DNA of 64,000 bases from Streptomyces ortus (GTDB taxonomy: Bacteria > Actinomycetota > Actinomycetes > Streptomycetales > Streptomycetaceae), in the NCBI RefSeq assembly GCF_026341275.1, contig NZ_JAIFZO010000002.1, positions 7,842,118-7,906,117 of the forward strand. Reading direction: 5' to 3'. A model generated the notes under the pieces. The model was not told the origin of the DNA. It ran no database searches and saw only the letters and a program-made list of their open reading frames with translations. The position numbers were made by a program, and so were the translations under genes. Positions 40,853-49,762 of this stretch are shown in pieces; within the stretch, counting starts at the first letter, position 1, and every line of letters starts with the position of its first letter.

Positions 40853-42376
40853 TCACCCCTCCGGATATCGCCGAGGAGTCCAGACGATCTCCTCGCCGTC
40901 CCCGCGCCGCACGGCCCGGGTCTGCGAGGACCCGACCAGCAGCACCGTCCGCATGTCGACCTCATCCGGGTCGAGATCGGCCAGCCGCACGATCCGTACG
41001 CGCTCGTCCGCGCCGCCCACGTCCCGGGCGACCACGACCGGCGTGTCCGGAGCCCGGTGCTCGAGCAGCAGCTCACGGGCCTTGCCCACCTGCCAGGTGC
41101 GACTCTGCGAACCGGGGTTGTACAGGGCCAGCACCAGGTCCGCCGAGGCCGCGGCGCGCAGCCGTTCGGCGATGACCTCCCACGGCTTGAGCCGGTCGGA
41201 CAGGGAGAGGGTGGCGTAGTCGTGGCCGAGGGGGGCGCCCGCGCGGGCGGCGGCGGCGTTGGCCGCGGTCACCCCCGGCAGCACGCGCACCGGGACGTCC
41301 GCGTACTCCTTCTGCGAGGCGGCCTCAAGCACGGCGGTCGCCATCGCGAAGACGCCCGGGTCGCCGCCGGAGACGACGGCCACCCGCCGCCCCCGCTGAG
41401 CCAGTTGCAGCGCGAACTCGGCGCGCTCGGCCTCCACCCGGTTGTCCGAGCCGTGCCGGAGCTGTCCGGCCCGCTCCGGCACCCGGTCGAGGTAGGTGGT
41501 GTAGCCGACCAGGTCGTCGGCGGCGGCGAGGGCGCCGCGTGTCTCGGGGGTCAGCCACAGCGGTCCGGCGGGCCCGGTGCCGACCACGACGACCTCGCCC
41601 TGCTCCCGCACGGGCCGCTCGGCGTCGACCCGGCTGGGCAGCACGGCCACCGAGAAGTACGGCACCGACTCCGGGTCCACGTCGGCCAGTTCGCCGACCC
41701 GCTCTCCGTCCATGGTGGCCCGCTCGACGTACCGGGCCTCGTCCAGCCGCCCCGAACTCTCCAGCGCGCGCCGCACCTTGGGGAACGTACGGCCCAGTTT
41801 CATCACCACGGCCACGTCCGTCGCGGCGAGCCGCGCGGTCAGCTCCTCCTCGGGCAGCGTGCCCGGCAGGATGGTCAGCACCTCCTCGCCCTCGGCGAGC
41901 GGGGTGCCGAGCCGCGCCGCGGCGGCGGACACGGACGTGACACCGGGGATGACCTCGGTGTCGTAGCGGTCGACGAGCCGCTTGTGCATGTGCATGTACG
42001 AGCCGTAGAACAGCGGATCGCCCTCGGCGAGGACCGCCACCGTGCGCCCCGCGTCGAGGTGCGCCGCGAGCCGGGCCGACGCCTCGGCGTAGAACTCGTC
42101 CATGGCGCCCTGGTAGCCGCCCGGGTGATCGGTGGTCTCCACCGTGAGCGGATAGACCAGCCGCTCCTCGATGTGGTCCTCGCGTATGTGCTCGGCCGCG
42201 ATCGAGCGGGCGATGGACCGTCCGTGGCGGGCACTGTGGTAGGCGATCACGTCCGCCTCGGCGATGACCCCGACGGCACGCACGGTCATCAGGGACGGGT
42301 CGCCGGGCCCGAGCCCGACCCCGTACAGCTTGCCGTTCTTGCCGTTCTTGCCGTTCTTCCCGTTCTCGCCGTTCAC
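40853..42376 (-). CDS. cobIJ: Fused precorrin-2 C20- and precorrin-3B C17-methyltransferase (CobI-CobJ)
   Basis: 507 residues, two tetrapyrrole methylase domains. The CobI half (about 15-250) has LYGVGLGPGDPSLMTVRAV, VLAEGDPLFYGSYMHMHKR and VIPGVTSVSAAAARLG. The CobJ half (about 262-500) has VVVVGTGPAGPLWLTPETRG, VVSGGDPGVFAMATAVLEAA, LPGVTAANAAAARAGAPLGHDYATLSLSD and LALYNPGSQSR. It performs the C20 and C17 methylations. The GTG start overlaps the cobH stop (GTGA). The first residues form an Asn-Gly-Lys repeat from a 9-bp DNA repeat (about 42331-42376). Confidence 0.95.
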   Translation of the reverse strand: MNGENGKNGKNGKNGKLYGVGLGPGDPSLMTVRAVGVIAEADVIAYHSARHGRSIARSIAAEHIREDHIEERLVYPLTVETTDHPGGYQGAMDEFYAEASARLAAHLDAGRTVAVLAEGDPLFYGSYMHMHKRLVDRYDTEVIPGVTSVSAAAARLGTPLAEGEEVLTILPGTLPEEELTARLAATDVAVVMKLGRTFPKVRRALESSGRLDEARYVERATMDGERVGELADVDPESVPYFSVAVLPSRVDAERPVREQGEVVVVGTGPAGPLWLTPETRGALAAADDLVGYTTYLDRVPERAGQLRHGSDNRVEAERAEFALQLAQRGRRVAVVSGGDPGVFAMATAVLEAASQKEYADVPVRVLPGVTAANAAAARAGAPLGHDYATLSLSDRLKPWEVIAERLRAAASADLVLALYNPGSQSRTWQVGKARELLLEHRAPDTPVVVARDVGGADERVRIVRLADLDPDEVDMRTVLLVGSSQTRAVRRGDGEEIVWTPRRYPEG

Positions 42377-43005
42377 TCTTCCTCGCTAGCGATCGCGTTG
42401 AGAGCGGAGGCGGCCAGGGCGCTGCCTCCGCGACGGCCGCGTACGACCAGGTGTTCCAGGCCGGACGGGTGCGCGGCGAGTGCGTCCTTCGACTCGGCGG
42501 CGCCGATGAAGCCGACCGGGACGCCGATGACGGCTGCCGGACGGGGCGCGCCCTCCTCGATCATCTCCAGGAGGCGGAACAGGGCGGTGGGGGCGTTGCC
42601 GATGGCGACCACGGAACCCTCGAGGCGGTCGCGCCACAGTTCCAGCGCGGCGGCGCTGCGCGTGGTGCCCAGCTTCGCGGCCAGCTCCGGGACGGCCGGG
42701 TCGGACAGCGTGCAGAGCACGTCGTTGTCGGCGGGCAGCCGTTTGCGGGTCACCCCGCTGGCCACCATCTGGACGTCGCAGAGGATCGGCGCGCCGGACC
42801 GCAGGGCCGCGCGGGCCCGCGACACCACGTCCGGCGTGTAGGAGAGGTCGCGTACGAGGTCGACCATTCCGCAGGCGTGGATCATCCGTACGGCGACCTG
42901 GCCGACGTCGGGGGGCAGCGCCGCGAGGTCCGCCTCCGCGCGGATCGTGGCGAAGGACTGGCGGTATATCGCCGCGCCGTCCTTCTCGTAGTCGTACGTG
43001 GTCAC
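42373..43005 (-). CDS. cobH: Precorrin-8X methylmutase
   Basis: 210 residues. YEKDGAAIYRQSFATIRAEADL, VRMIHACGMVDLVRDL (catalytic His), GAPILCDVQMVASGVTRKRLP, AIGNAPTALFRLLEMI and PVGFIGAAESKDAL are diagnostic. It moves the C11 methyl to C12, giving hydrogenobyrinate. The GTG at 43005 (10 nt after the cobG stop) is taken as start; an in-frame ATG at 43035 inside cobG would add 10 residues. Middle gene of cobG-cobH-cobIJ. Confidence 0.94.
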   Translation of the reverse strand: MTTYDYEKDGAAIYRQSFATIRAEADLAALPPDVGQVAVRMIHACGMVDLVRDLSYTPDVVSRARAALRSGAPILCDVQMVASGVTRKRLPADNDVLCTLSDPAVPELAAKLGTTRSAAALELWRDRLEGSVVAIGNAPTALFRLLEMIEEGAPRPAAVIGVPVGFIGAAESKDALAAHPSGLEHLVVRGRRGGSALAASALNAIASEEE

Positions 43006-43015
43006 GGTGTTCTTC

Positions 43016-44386
43016 TCACTGCTCTCGGTCGTCATACGGCTCGGGTTCGGGCTCGGGAGGTCGTGGAGTGAGGGTCGCCAGTACGGCGGCGAGACGGGAG
43101 GGGGCGTCCAGGGCGACGGTGCGTGCCTCGTCGTGTCCGGGTGCGGCGACGGACAGCCGGTAACCCCCCTGCGGGGCGGCGACGACGTCGATCCGTTCGC
43201 CCCGCGGGTGTCCGCAGCGGCGCTCGCATCCGGACCAGTACAGGGGGAGGCCGCCGCGGTGGCGCGCTGTGCCGACCGCGTCGAGCGCGGCGGTGGCGTC
43301 CGCCCGTACGTCGGCCCGGGACTTGGCGCAGCCCGGCCGGCCGATACAGGCGCCGACGCGCAGCCAGGGCGAGTCCGCGTCGGTGACGAGGCCGACGGCG
43401 TCGAGGCGGGCCAGCGCCTCGGTGCGCCGCGCGGCGGACGTCCCCGGAGTGGGAAGAACCACACCGCGCCACGGGGTCAGCCGCAGCTCGCCGGTGGCGG
43501 CCCGCGTCAACTCCCGCCACTGCGACGCCGTGAGGCGGCCCAGCGGAACGTGCACGGACAGGGCGTCCCCGACCGCTCCCGGCGGCGGCCCGTCCGCGCG
43601 GCCGGTCTCCCGCGCCCGCCACTCGTGCGCGATGCCCTCCGCCGTCAGACGACGACCGGCCGCCGCGGTCAACTCGTCGTCCGCGAGCGCCAGCTCGGCC
43701 ACCCGCCAGGCACGTGTCCCACTCGCCCGCTCGGCCTCCAGAAGCGCTTCCGCCAGGAACGCCTCCGCGGCCACCAGCGCGGCGCGGGGCGCGTCCTCGG
43801 CGGACACATGGAGTGCCCGGCCCGCCGGGCCGAGCGCGAGCCGGGCGCCGCCGTCCGCCGCCGCGCGTACCGTCACGTCGGCTTCGAGGCCGGACATGTC
43901 CCCGCGCCCGTCGTCCAGCGCGAACAGGAAACGACCCGACAGGGCCCGCGCCGCCTCGCTCGCGCACAGCGCGGCGTCGAGGGCCGACAGCCAGGGCCGT
44001 ACGTCCCACAGACCCCGTCCGTCGAGACCGGACAGCGGGGAGGCGACGATGTTGCGCACCCGCTCGTGTCCGCGCGAGGGCAGCAGCCCGGCACCGGTCA
44101 GCAGCCCGGCCAGTTCGGTCCCGCACCCGTCCGCCAGTCCGCGCAGCTGGACGTTGCCGCGCGAGGTGAGATGCATGTCACCGTCGCCCAGACGCTGTGC
44201 CGCGTCGGCGAGCACCTCGGCCTGGCGGACGGTCAGCACACCGCCGGGGATCCTGACCCGGGCCAGCGCCCCGTCGTCCGCCGCGTGCAGCCGCAGGGTC
44301 CCCGGGCAGGCGTCACCGCGGTCCCGTGAGACCGCTGTGGCCTGGGACGATGGACGGAGGGCAGCCGAGGACATGGCGGCGAGCAT
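43016..44386 (-). CDS. cobG: Precorrin-3B synthase (O2-dependent)
   Basis: 456 residues in the sulfite/nitrite-reductase ferredoxin-like family. GGVLTVRQAEVLADAAQRLGDGDMHLTSRGNVQLRGL is the siroheme-like substrate-binding N-half. GACIGRPGCAKSRADV and YWSGCERRCGHPRGE supply the four Cys of the 4Fe-4S cluster. CobG hydroxylates and contracts the ring using O2, which fixes this as an aerobic-type pathway. The start is ATG 44386 or ATG 44374. The C-terminal 100 bp overlap no gene, and the ends lie 10 nt before cobH. Confidence 0.9.
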   Translation of the reverse strand: MLAAMSSAALRPSSQATAVSRDRGDACPGTLRLHAADDGALARVRIPGGVLTVRQAEVLADAAQRLGDGDMHLTSRGNVQLRGLADGCGTELAGLLTGAGLLPSRGHERVRNIVASPLSGLDGRGLWDVRPWLSALDAALCASEAARALSGRFLFALDDGRGDMSGLEADVTVRAAADGGARLALGPAGRALHVSAEDAPRAALVAAEAFLAEALLEAERASGTRAWRVAELALADDELTAAAGRRLTAEGIAHEWRARETGRADGPPPGAVGDALSVHVPLGRLTASQWRELTRAATGELRLTPWRGVVLPTPGTSAARRTEALARLDAVGLVTDADSPWLRVGACIGRPGCAKSRADVRADATAALDAVGTARHRGGLPLYWSGCERRCGHPRGERIDVVAAPQGGYRLSVAAPGHDEARTVALDAPSRLAAVLATLTPRPPEPEPEPYDDREQ

Positions 44387-44448
44387 ACCCACGTTCCCGC
44401 GGGCTGTATGCCCCGCCCTTTTTCCCCGACCCTTACTATTCCTTTCGG

Positions 44449-44572
44449 CGGATCATCCGGTCCGCCACGCCACCACGGCGACAGGGGAGGAAGCCGGTGC
44501 GAAGCCGGCGCGGTCCCGCCACTGTGAGCCCGGACGGAGACGTCCGGGTGAGTCAGGAACTCCCTTTCCCCA
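44449..44572 (+). promoter_or_regulatory. Cobalamin riboswitch upstream of cobN
   Basis: ACAGGGGAGGAAGCCGGTGC (44481-44500) with GAAGCCGGCGCGGTCCCGCCACTGT (44501-44525) is the conserved aptamer core (B12 box). A CCCGGACG/CGTCCGGG hairpin (44530-44548) and AGTCAGGAAC follow. It ends about 80 nt before the cobN ATG in the spacer divergent from cobG. It is shorter than the metE riboswitch. Confidence 0.92.
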
Positions 44573-44653
44573 GCTCACGAGTTCGCGCGTGCGCACGGGG
44601 GACCCATTCCACCACCGCCCGGGGCGCGGACCCCGAGGAAGGCCCGACGCCAC

Positions 44654-47600
44654 ATGATCCTCCTGCTGTCGACGTCCGACACCGACCTGCTCAGCGCTCG
44701 CGCGGCCGATGGTCCGGTGCCCTACCGGTTCGCCAACCCGGCCCGCCTCGACATCGACGCCCTCCCCGCCCTCCTGGACGGCGCCGACCTGGTCGTCGTA
44801 CGTCTCCTCGGCGGGCTGCGCGCCTGGGAGGAAGGCCTCGACCTGCTGCTCGCCGACGGCCGCCCGGTGGTCGTCCTCACCGGCGAACAGGCCCCCGACG
44901 CCCAGCTGATGGCCGCCTCCACCGTGCCCATCGGCATCGCCGCCGAGGCCCACGCCTACCTCGCCCACGGCGGCCCGGACAACCTCGACCAGCTCGCGCG
45001 CTTCCTCTCGGACACGGTCCTGCTGACCGGCCACGGCTTCGACCCGCCCGCGCCCGCCCCGACCTGGGGCCCGCTGGAGCGCACCGCCCGTGAGGTCCCC
45101 GGCGCCCCGACCGTCGCCGTGCTCTACTACCGGGCCCACCACATGAGCGGCAACACGGCGTTCGTCGGCGCCCTGTGCGACGCCGTCGAGGACGCCGGCG
45201 GGCGCGCGCTGCCCCTGTACGTGGCCTCCCTGCGCGCCCCCGAGCCGGAGCTGATCGAGGAGCTGCGGGCGGCCGACGCGATCGTCACGACCGTCCTCGC
45301 GGCCGGCGGTACCAAGCCCGCCGAGGCCTCCGCGGGCGGCGACGACGAGTCCTGGGACGCGGGCGCCCTCACCGGCCTGGACATCCCGATCCTGCAGGCC
45401 CTGTGCCTGACCGGCTCGCGGACCGCCTGGGAGGAGAGCGACGAGGGCGTCTCACCGCTGGACGCGGCGAGCCAGATCGCGGTCCCGGAGTTCGACGGAC
45501 GCCTGATCACCGTGCCGTTCTCCTTCAAGGAGATCGACGAGGACGGCCTTCCCGCGTACGTCGCCGACCCCGAGCGGGCCGCCAGGGTGGCCGGGATCGC
45601 CGTCCGCCACGCCCGCCTCGGGCACATCCCGGCCGCCGAGAAGCGGCTGGCCCTGGTGCTCTCCGCGTACCCGACCAAGCACTCCCGGATCGGGAACGCC
45701 GTCGGCCTCGACACCCCCGCGAGCGCCGTCGCGATCCTGCGCCGACTCATCGGCGAGGGCTACGACTTCGGGCCCGAGGAGGACATCCCGGGACTGGTCT
45801 CCGGCGACGGCGACGAACTGATCCGCGCGCTGATCGAGGCGGGCGGCCACGACCAGGACTGGCTCACCGAGGAACAACTGGCCCGCAACCCGGTCCGTAT
45901 CCCGGCGGCCGACTACAAGCGCTGGTACGCGACCCTGCCCGAGGTGCTGCGCACCGCCGTCGAGCGGCACTGGGGCCCGCCGCCCGGCGAGATGTTCGTC
46001 GACCGCAGCAGCAACCCGGAGGGCGACATCGTGCTCGCGGCGCTGCGCCGCGGGAACCTGCTGGTCCTCATCCAGCCGCCGCGCGGCTTCGGCGAGAACC
46101 CGATCGCGATCTACCACGACCCGGATCTGCCGCCCTCGCACCACTATCTCGCCGCCTACCGCTGGATCGCCGCCGCGCACGCGGACGGCGGTTTCGGGGC
46201 CGACGCGATGATCCACCTCGGCAAGCACGGCAACCTGGAGTGGCTGCCCGGCAAGAACGCCGGCCTGTCCGCCGCCTGCGGTCCGGACGCCGCCCTCGGG
46301 GACCTCCCCCTCGTGTACCCGTTCCTGGTCAACGACCCGGGCGAGGGCACCCAGGCCAAGCGCCGCGTCCACGCCACCCTCGTCGACCACCTGGTCCCGC
46401 CGATGGCCCGCGCGGACTCCTACGGGGACATCGCGCGCCTGGAGCAACTGCTCGACGAACACGCCCAGATCGCAGCCATGGACCCGGCGAAGCTGCCCGC
46501 GATCCGCGCCCAGATCTGGACCCTCATCCAGGCCGCGAAGCTCGACCACGACCTGGGACTTGAGGACCGCCCCGAGGACGACGGCTTCGACGACTTCCTG
46601 CTGCACGTCGACGGCTGGCTGTGCGAGATCAAGGACGCCCAGATCCGCGACGGCCTGCACGTCCTGGGCAACCCGCCGAAGGGCGCGGACCGCGTCAACC
46701 TCGTCCTCGCCATCCTGCGCGCCCGCCAGATCTGGGGTGGCAGCGCCGCCCTGCTCGGCCTGCGCGAGGCCCTCGGCCTGGACGAGTCGGCCGCGACCCG
46801 TACCACCGCCGACGAGGCGGAGGCCAAGGCCCGTGCGCTGGTCCAGGCGATGGACGACGCCGGCTGGGACCCGGCCGCCGTCCCCGCCGACCAGGGCGAA
46901 CAGGTCGCCGCCATCCTGGAGTTCGCCGCCCGCGAGGTCGTCCCGCGCCTCGCCGCGACCACCGCCGAACTCGACCACACCGTGCACGCCCTGAACGGCG
47001 GTTTCGTCCCCGCGGGCCCCTCCGGATCGCCCCTGCGCGGCCTGGTCAACGTCCTGCCGACCGGCCGGAACTTCTATTCGGTCGACCCCAAGGCCGTCCC
47101 CTCCCGGCTCGCCTGGGAGACCGGCCAGGCCCTCGCCGACTCCCTCCTGGAGCGCTACCGCACCGACAACGGCGACTGGCCCACCTCCGTCGGCCTCTCC
47201 CTGTGGGGCACCAGCGCGATGCGCACGGCCGGCGACGACGTGGCCGAAGCCCTCGCCCTGCTCGGCGTCCGCCCCGTCTGGGACGACGCCTCCCGCCGGG
47301 TGACCGGCCTGGAGCCCATCCCGTACGAGGAGTTGGGCCGCCCCCGTGTCGACGTGACGCTGCGCATCTCGGGCTTCTTCCGCGACGCGTTCCCGCACAC
47401 GATCGGCCTGCTCGACGACGCCGTACGCCTGGCCGCCTCCCTCGACGAACCGGCCGAGGCGAACTTCGTCCGCGCCCACACCCAGGCGGACCTCGCGGAA
47501 CACGGCGACGAACGGCGCGCCACCACCCGGATCTTCGGCTCCCGTCCCGGTACGTACGGCGCCGGTCTGCTCCAGCTCATCGACTCCCGGGACTGGCGCA

Positions 47601-48247
47601 CCGACGCCGACCTCGCCGAGGTCTACACGGTGTGGGGCGGCTACGCCTACGGCCGGGAACTTGACGGCCGGCCCGCCCGGGACGAGATGGAGACCGCGTA
47701 CAAGCGCATCGCGGTCGCCGCCAAGAACACCGACACCCGTGAGCACGACATCGCGGACTCGGACGACTACTTCCAGTACCACGGCGGCATGGTCGCCACC
47801 GTCCGGGCGCTGCGCGGCACCGCCCCCGAGGCGTACATCGGCGACTCCACCCGGCCCGAGACGGTCCGCACCCGCACGCTCGTCGAGGAGACCTCCCGCG
47901 TCTTCCGCGCCCGGGTCGTGAACCCCAAGTGGATCGAGGCGATGCGCCGCCACGGCTACAAGGGCGCCTTCGAACTCGCCGCCACCGTCGACTACCTCTT
48001 CGGTTACGACGCCACCACGGGCGTGATCGCCGACTGGATGTACGACAAGCTCACCGAGACGTACGTGCTGGACCCGGCCAACCGCGAGTTCCTGCAGCAG
48101 GCCAACCCGTGGGCCCTGCACGGCATCGCCGAGCGGCTGCTCGAAGCGGAGTCCCGCGGGATGTGGGAGAAGCCGGACCCGGCGGTGCTGGCGGCGCTGC
48201 GCCAGGTGTACCTGGAGACGGAGGGGGACCTGGAGGGCGAGGACTGA
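44654..48247 (+). CDS. cobN: Cobaltochelatase subunit CobN
   Basis: 1197 residues, normal length for CobN/BchH-type large chelatase subunits. VAVLYYRAHHMSGNTAFVGALCDAVEDAGG, KRLALVLSAYPTKHSRIGNAVGLDTPASAVAILRRL, HWGPPPGEMF, MIHLGKHGNLEWLPGKNAGLS, VLPTGRNFYSVDPKAVPSRLAWETG and TRIFGSRPGTYGAGL are diagnostic. With CobS/CobT or ChlI/ChlD partners (not in this window) it inserts Co2+ into hydrogenobyrinic a,c-diamide using ATP. Riboswitch-controlled; a 17-bp terminator follows the stop. Confidence 0.97.
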   Translation: MILLLSTSDTDLLSARAADGPVPYRFANPARLDIDALPALLDGADLVVVRLLGGLRAWEEGLDLLLADGRPVVVLTGEQAPDAQLMAASTVPIGIAAEAHAYLAHGGPDNLDQLARFLSDTVLLTGHGFDPPAPAPTWGPLERTAREVPGAPTVAVLYYRAHHMSGNTAFVGALCDAVEDAGGRALPLYVASLRAPEPELIEELRAADAIVTTVLAAGGTKPAEASAGGDDESWDAGALTGLDIPILQALCLTGSRTAWEESDEGVSPLDAASQIAVPEFDGRLITVPFSFKEIDEDGLPAYVADPERAARVAGIAVRHARLGHIPAAEKRLALVLSAYPTKHSRIGNAVGLDTPASAVAILRRLIGEGYDFGPEEDIPGLVSGDGDELIRALIEAGGHDQDWLTEEQLARNPVRIPAADYKRWYATLPEVLRTAVERHWGPPPGEMFVDRSSNPEGDIVLAALRRGNLLVLIQPPRGFGENPIAIYHDPDLPPSHHYLAAYRWIAAAHADGGFGADAMIHLGKHGNLEWLPGKNAGLSAACGPDAALGDLPLVYPFLVNDPGEGTQAKRRVHATLVDHLVPPMARADSYGDIARLEQLLDEHAQIAAMDPAKLPAIRAQIWTLIQAAKLDHDLGLEDRPEDDGFDDFLLHVDGWLCEIKDAQIRDGLHVLGNPPKGADRVNLVLAILRARQIWGGSAALLGLREALGLDESAATRTTADEAEAKARALVQAMDDAGWDPAAVPADQGEQVAAILEFAAREVVPRLAATTAELDHTVHALNGGFVPAGPSGSPLRGLVNVLPTGRNFYSVDPKAVPSRLAWETGQALADSLLERYRTDNGDWPTSVGLSLWGTSAMRTAGDDVAEALALLGVRPVWDDASRRVTGLEPIPYEELGRPRVDVTLRISGFFRDAFPHTIGLLDDAVRLAASLDEPAEANFVRAHTQADLAEHGDERRATTRIFGSRPGTYGAGLLQLIDSRDWRTDADLAEVYTVWGGYAYGRELDGRPARDEMETAYKRIAVAAKNTDTREHDIADSDDYFQYHGGMVATVRALRGTAPEAYIGDSTRPETVRTRTLVEETSRVFRARVVNPKWIEAMRRHGYKGAFELAATVDYLFGYDATTGVIADWMYDKLTETYVLDPANREFLQQANPWALHGIAERLLEAESRGMWEKPDPAVLAALRQVYLETEGDLEGED

Positions 48248-48265
48248 GCCCGGACCCGAGCGTGC

Positions 48266-48302
48266 GGCGAGGCCCGGAGGGGAAACCCCTCCGGGCCTCG
48301 CC
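48266..48302 (+). terminator. Strong terminator after cobN
   Basis: 17-bp perfect stem 48266-48282 / 48286-48302 with an AAA loop, 19 nt past the cobN stop. Confidence 0.9.
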
Positions 48303-48341
48303 GCGTTGACCGGCCGCATCCCGGATCTTCTGCTGCTAGCG

Positions 48342-48362
48342 TGCAACTGCACATGAGTTGCA
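48342..48362 (+). promoter_or_regulatory. Nur-box-like inverted repeat in the sodF promoter
   Basis: TGCAACT (48342-48348) and AGTTGCA (48356-48362) form a perfect 7-bp dyad with a 7-nt spacer, 35-55 nt before the sodF ATG. It resembles the TGCAA-N5-TTGCA box through which the nickel sensor Nur represses sodF in Streptomyces. Confidence 0.75.
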
Positions 48363-48396
48363 ATAGCAGTACCGACCAGGCCGAAGGATGTTGGAC

Positions 48397-49038
48397 ATGG
48401 CTGTTTACACGCTCCCGGAGCTTCCGTACGACTACGCGGCGCTCGAACCGGTCATCAACCCGCAGATCGTCGAACTGCACCACGACAAGCACCACGCGGC
48501 GTACGTGAAGGGCGCGAACGACACCCTGGAGCAGCTCGCGGAGGCCCGCGACAAGGAGTCGTGGGGCTCGATCAACGGCCTGGAGAAGAACCTCGCCTTC
48601 CACCTCTCCGGCCACATCCTGCACTCCATCTACTGGCACAACATGACCGGCGACGGCGGCGGCGAGCCCCTGGCCGCGGACGGTGTGGGTGGGCTGGCGG
48701 ACGCGATCACCGAGTCCTTCGGCTCCTTCGCCGCGTTCAAGGCGCAGCTCACCAAGGCGTCCGCGACCACGCAGGGTTCCGGCTGGGGCGTCCTCGCCTA
48801 CGAGCCGCTCAGCGGCCGGCTGATCGTCGAGCAGGTCTACGACCACCAGGGCAACGTCGGGCAGGGCTCGACGCCGATCCTGGTCTTCGACGCCTGGGAG
48901 CACGCCTTCTATCTCCAGTACAAGAACCAGAAGGTCGACTTCATCGACGCCATGTGGGCCGTCGTCAACTGGCAGGACGTGGCCCGCCGTCACGCAGCTG
49001 CCAAGGAGCGCGGCGACAGCCTGCTGCTCGCGCCCTGA
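48397..49038 (+). CDS. sodF: Superoxide dismutase, Fe/Mn family (SodF)
   Basis: 213 residues. Metal ligands are H28 (ELHHDKHH), H76 (GHILHSIYW), D165 and H169 (FDAWEHAFY). It converts superoxide to O2 and H2O2 in the cytoplasm. The active-site Gln lies in TTQGSGWG (Mn-type position) and GH rather than Gln precedes H76, so sequence alone does not fix the metal; the upstream Nur-like box argues for the Fe enzyme SodF, made when nickel is too scarce for NiSOD. ATG 48397 with AAGGA 8 nt upstream is preferred over ATG 48388. Confidence 0.93.
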   Translation: MAVYTLPELPYDYAALEPVINPQIVELHHDKHHAAYVKGANDTLEQLAEARDKESWGSINGLEKNLAFHLSGHILHSIYWHNMTGDGGGEPLAADGVGGLADAITESFGSFAAFKAQLTKASATTQGSGWGVLAYEPLSGRLIVEQVYDHQGNVGQGSTPILVFDAWEHAFYLQYKNQKVDFIDAMWAVVNWQDVARRHAAAKERGDSLLLAP

Positions 49039-49094
49039 CGCCGTAGCGGTCTGTCCGGCCGACCCGTCACCGCCTCGGCCGCGCGCCCGCCGGG

Positions 49095-49126
49095 GGCCGC
49101 CGCCATCGCCGACCAGGGCGGCGGCC
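49095..49126 (+). terminator. Terminator after sodF
   Basis: GGCCGCCGCC (49095-49104) pairs with GGCGGCGGCC (49117-49126), 57 nt past the sodF stop. Confidence 0.75.
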
Positions 49127-49252
49127 TCTGTCACCCTCGCAGGAAGGGCGGAGTTCGTCGCCGTGCCGCGGCAGGGCATTTCGTGGCACTTCGCGCGGCG
49201 CGGTGGCACGGGGAGGTGGCACGGGGCGGACACATGGCGCGCGGCGCCGGTG

Positions 49253-49558
49253 TCACGCGCCTGCGCGACCCCACGCGACCAGAGCCAGCACGGACACCAC
49301 TGCCGCCACGGCCGACACGGCCCGCGCGGCGAGCCGCGGCATCACCGGCCGCACCCGCTCCGACCGGCCCCGCAAGCCGTCGGGGCGCCACCCGGTGAAC
49401 GGGACACGGCCGTGCTCCCCCGGCGTGGATCCGGCGGCGGAGGAGGCGGGGCCGAGGAGGATGCTGCACCAACGGCAGTCGCTCCCGTCGTCCGGCCAGG
49501 AGGTGGCCGGTGCTCGTGCGAAGAAAACCGGGGGACCGCCCCCGTCACCCATCGTCAT
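49253..49558 (-). CDS. Possible small membrane protein, unknown
   Basis: 101-residue frame with strong G/C preference at third codon positions, a Cys-Trp patch (DCRWCSILLGP) and a hydrophobic C-terminal segment AVSAVAAVVSVLALVAWG. No homology is recognised and no good ribosome site precedes the ATG. It is the only candidate I can support in the 724-nt gap 49039-49762, which otherwise holds the sodF terminator, short direct repeats (GGTGGCACGGGG twice near 49203) and probably the promoter of the next gene. Confidence 0.3.
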   Translation of the reverse strand: MTMGDGGGPPVFFARAPATSWPDDGSDCRWCSILLGPASSAAGSTPGEHGRVPFTGWRPDGLRGRSERVRPVMPRLAARAVSAVAAVVSVLALVAWGRAGA

Positions 49559-49762
49559 GGCACGTTCAACGAAGGCCCGGGCGACCGGCTACGCCCGAGG
49601 ACGCCATCGTGATGCGCTCGTCACCGACCCGTGGCCAGGCCGTTTGCGGGCACGTAACGGTGGCAAACGGTCCTGGCATACCCCCGTCGGAGAGCGGTCC
49701 TGCTTGCACGGAAGCCACCTCGACCGCGTACCGTGAAGACATCACGACCGGAGGTCACACAC

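Noticed and set aside
45452..48352. A 966-codon minus-strand open frame inside cobN
   Set aside because: CobN is unambiguous on the plus strand, so this is an antisense shadow.
49674..49690. CsoR-type copper operator (CATACCCCCGTCGG)
   Set aside because: Half of the motif is there but no inverted partner (GGGTAT), and no copper gene is near. No CsoR-like palindrome was seen before the copper operon either.
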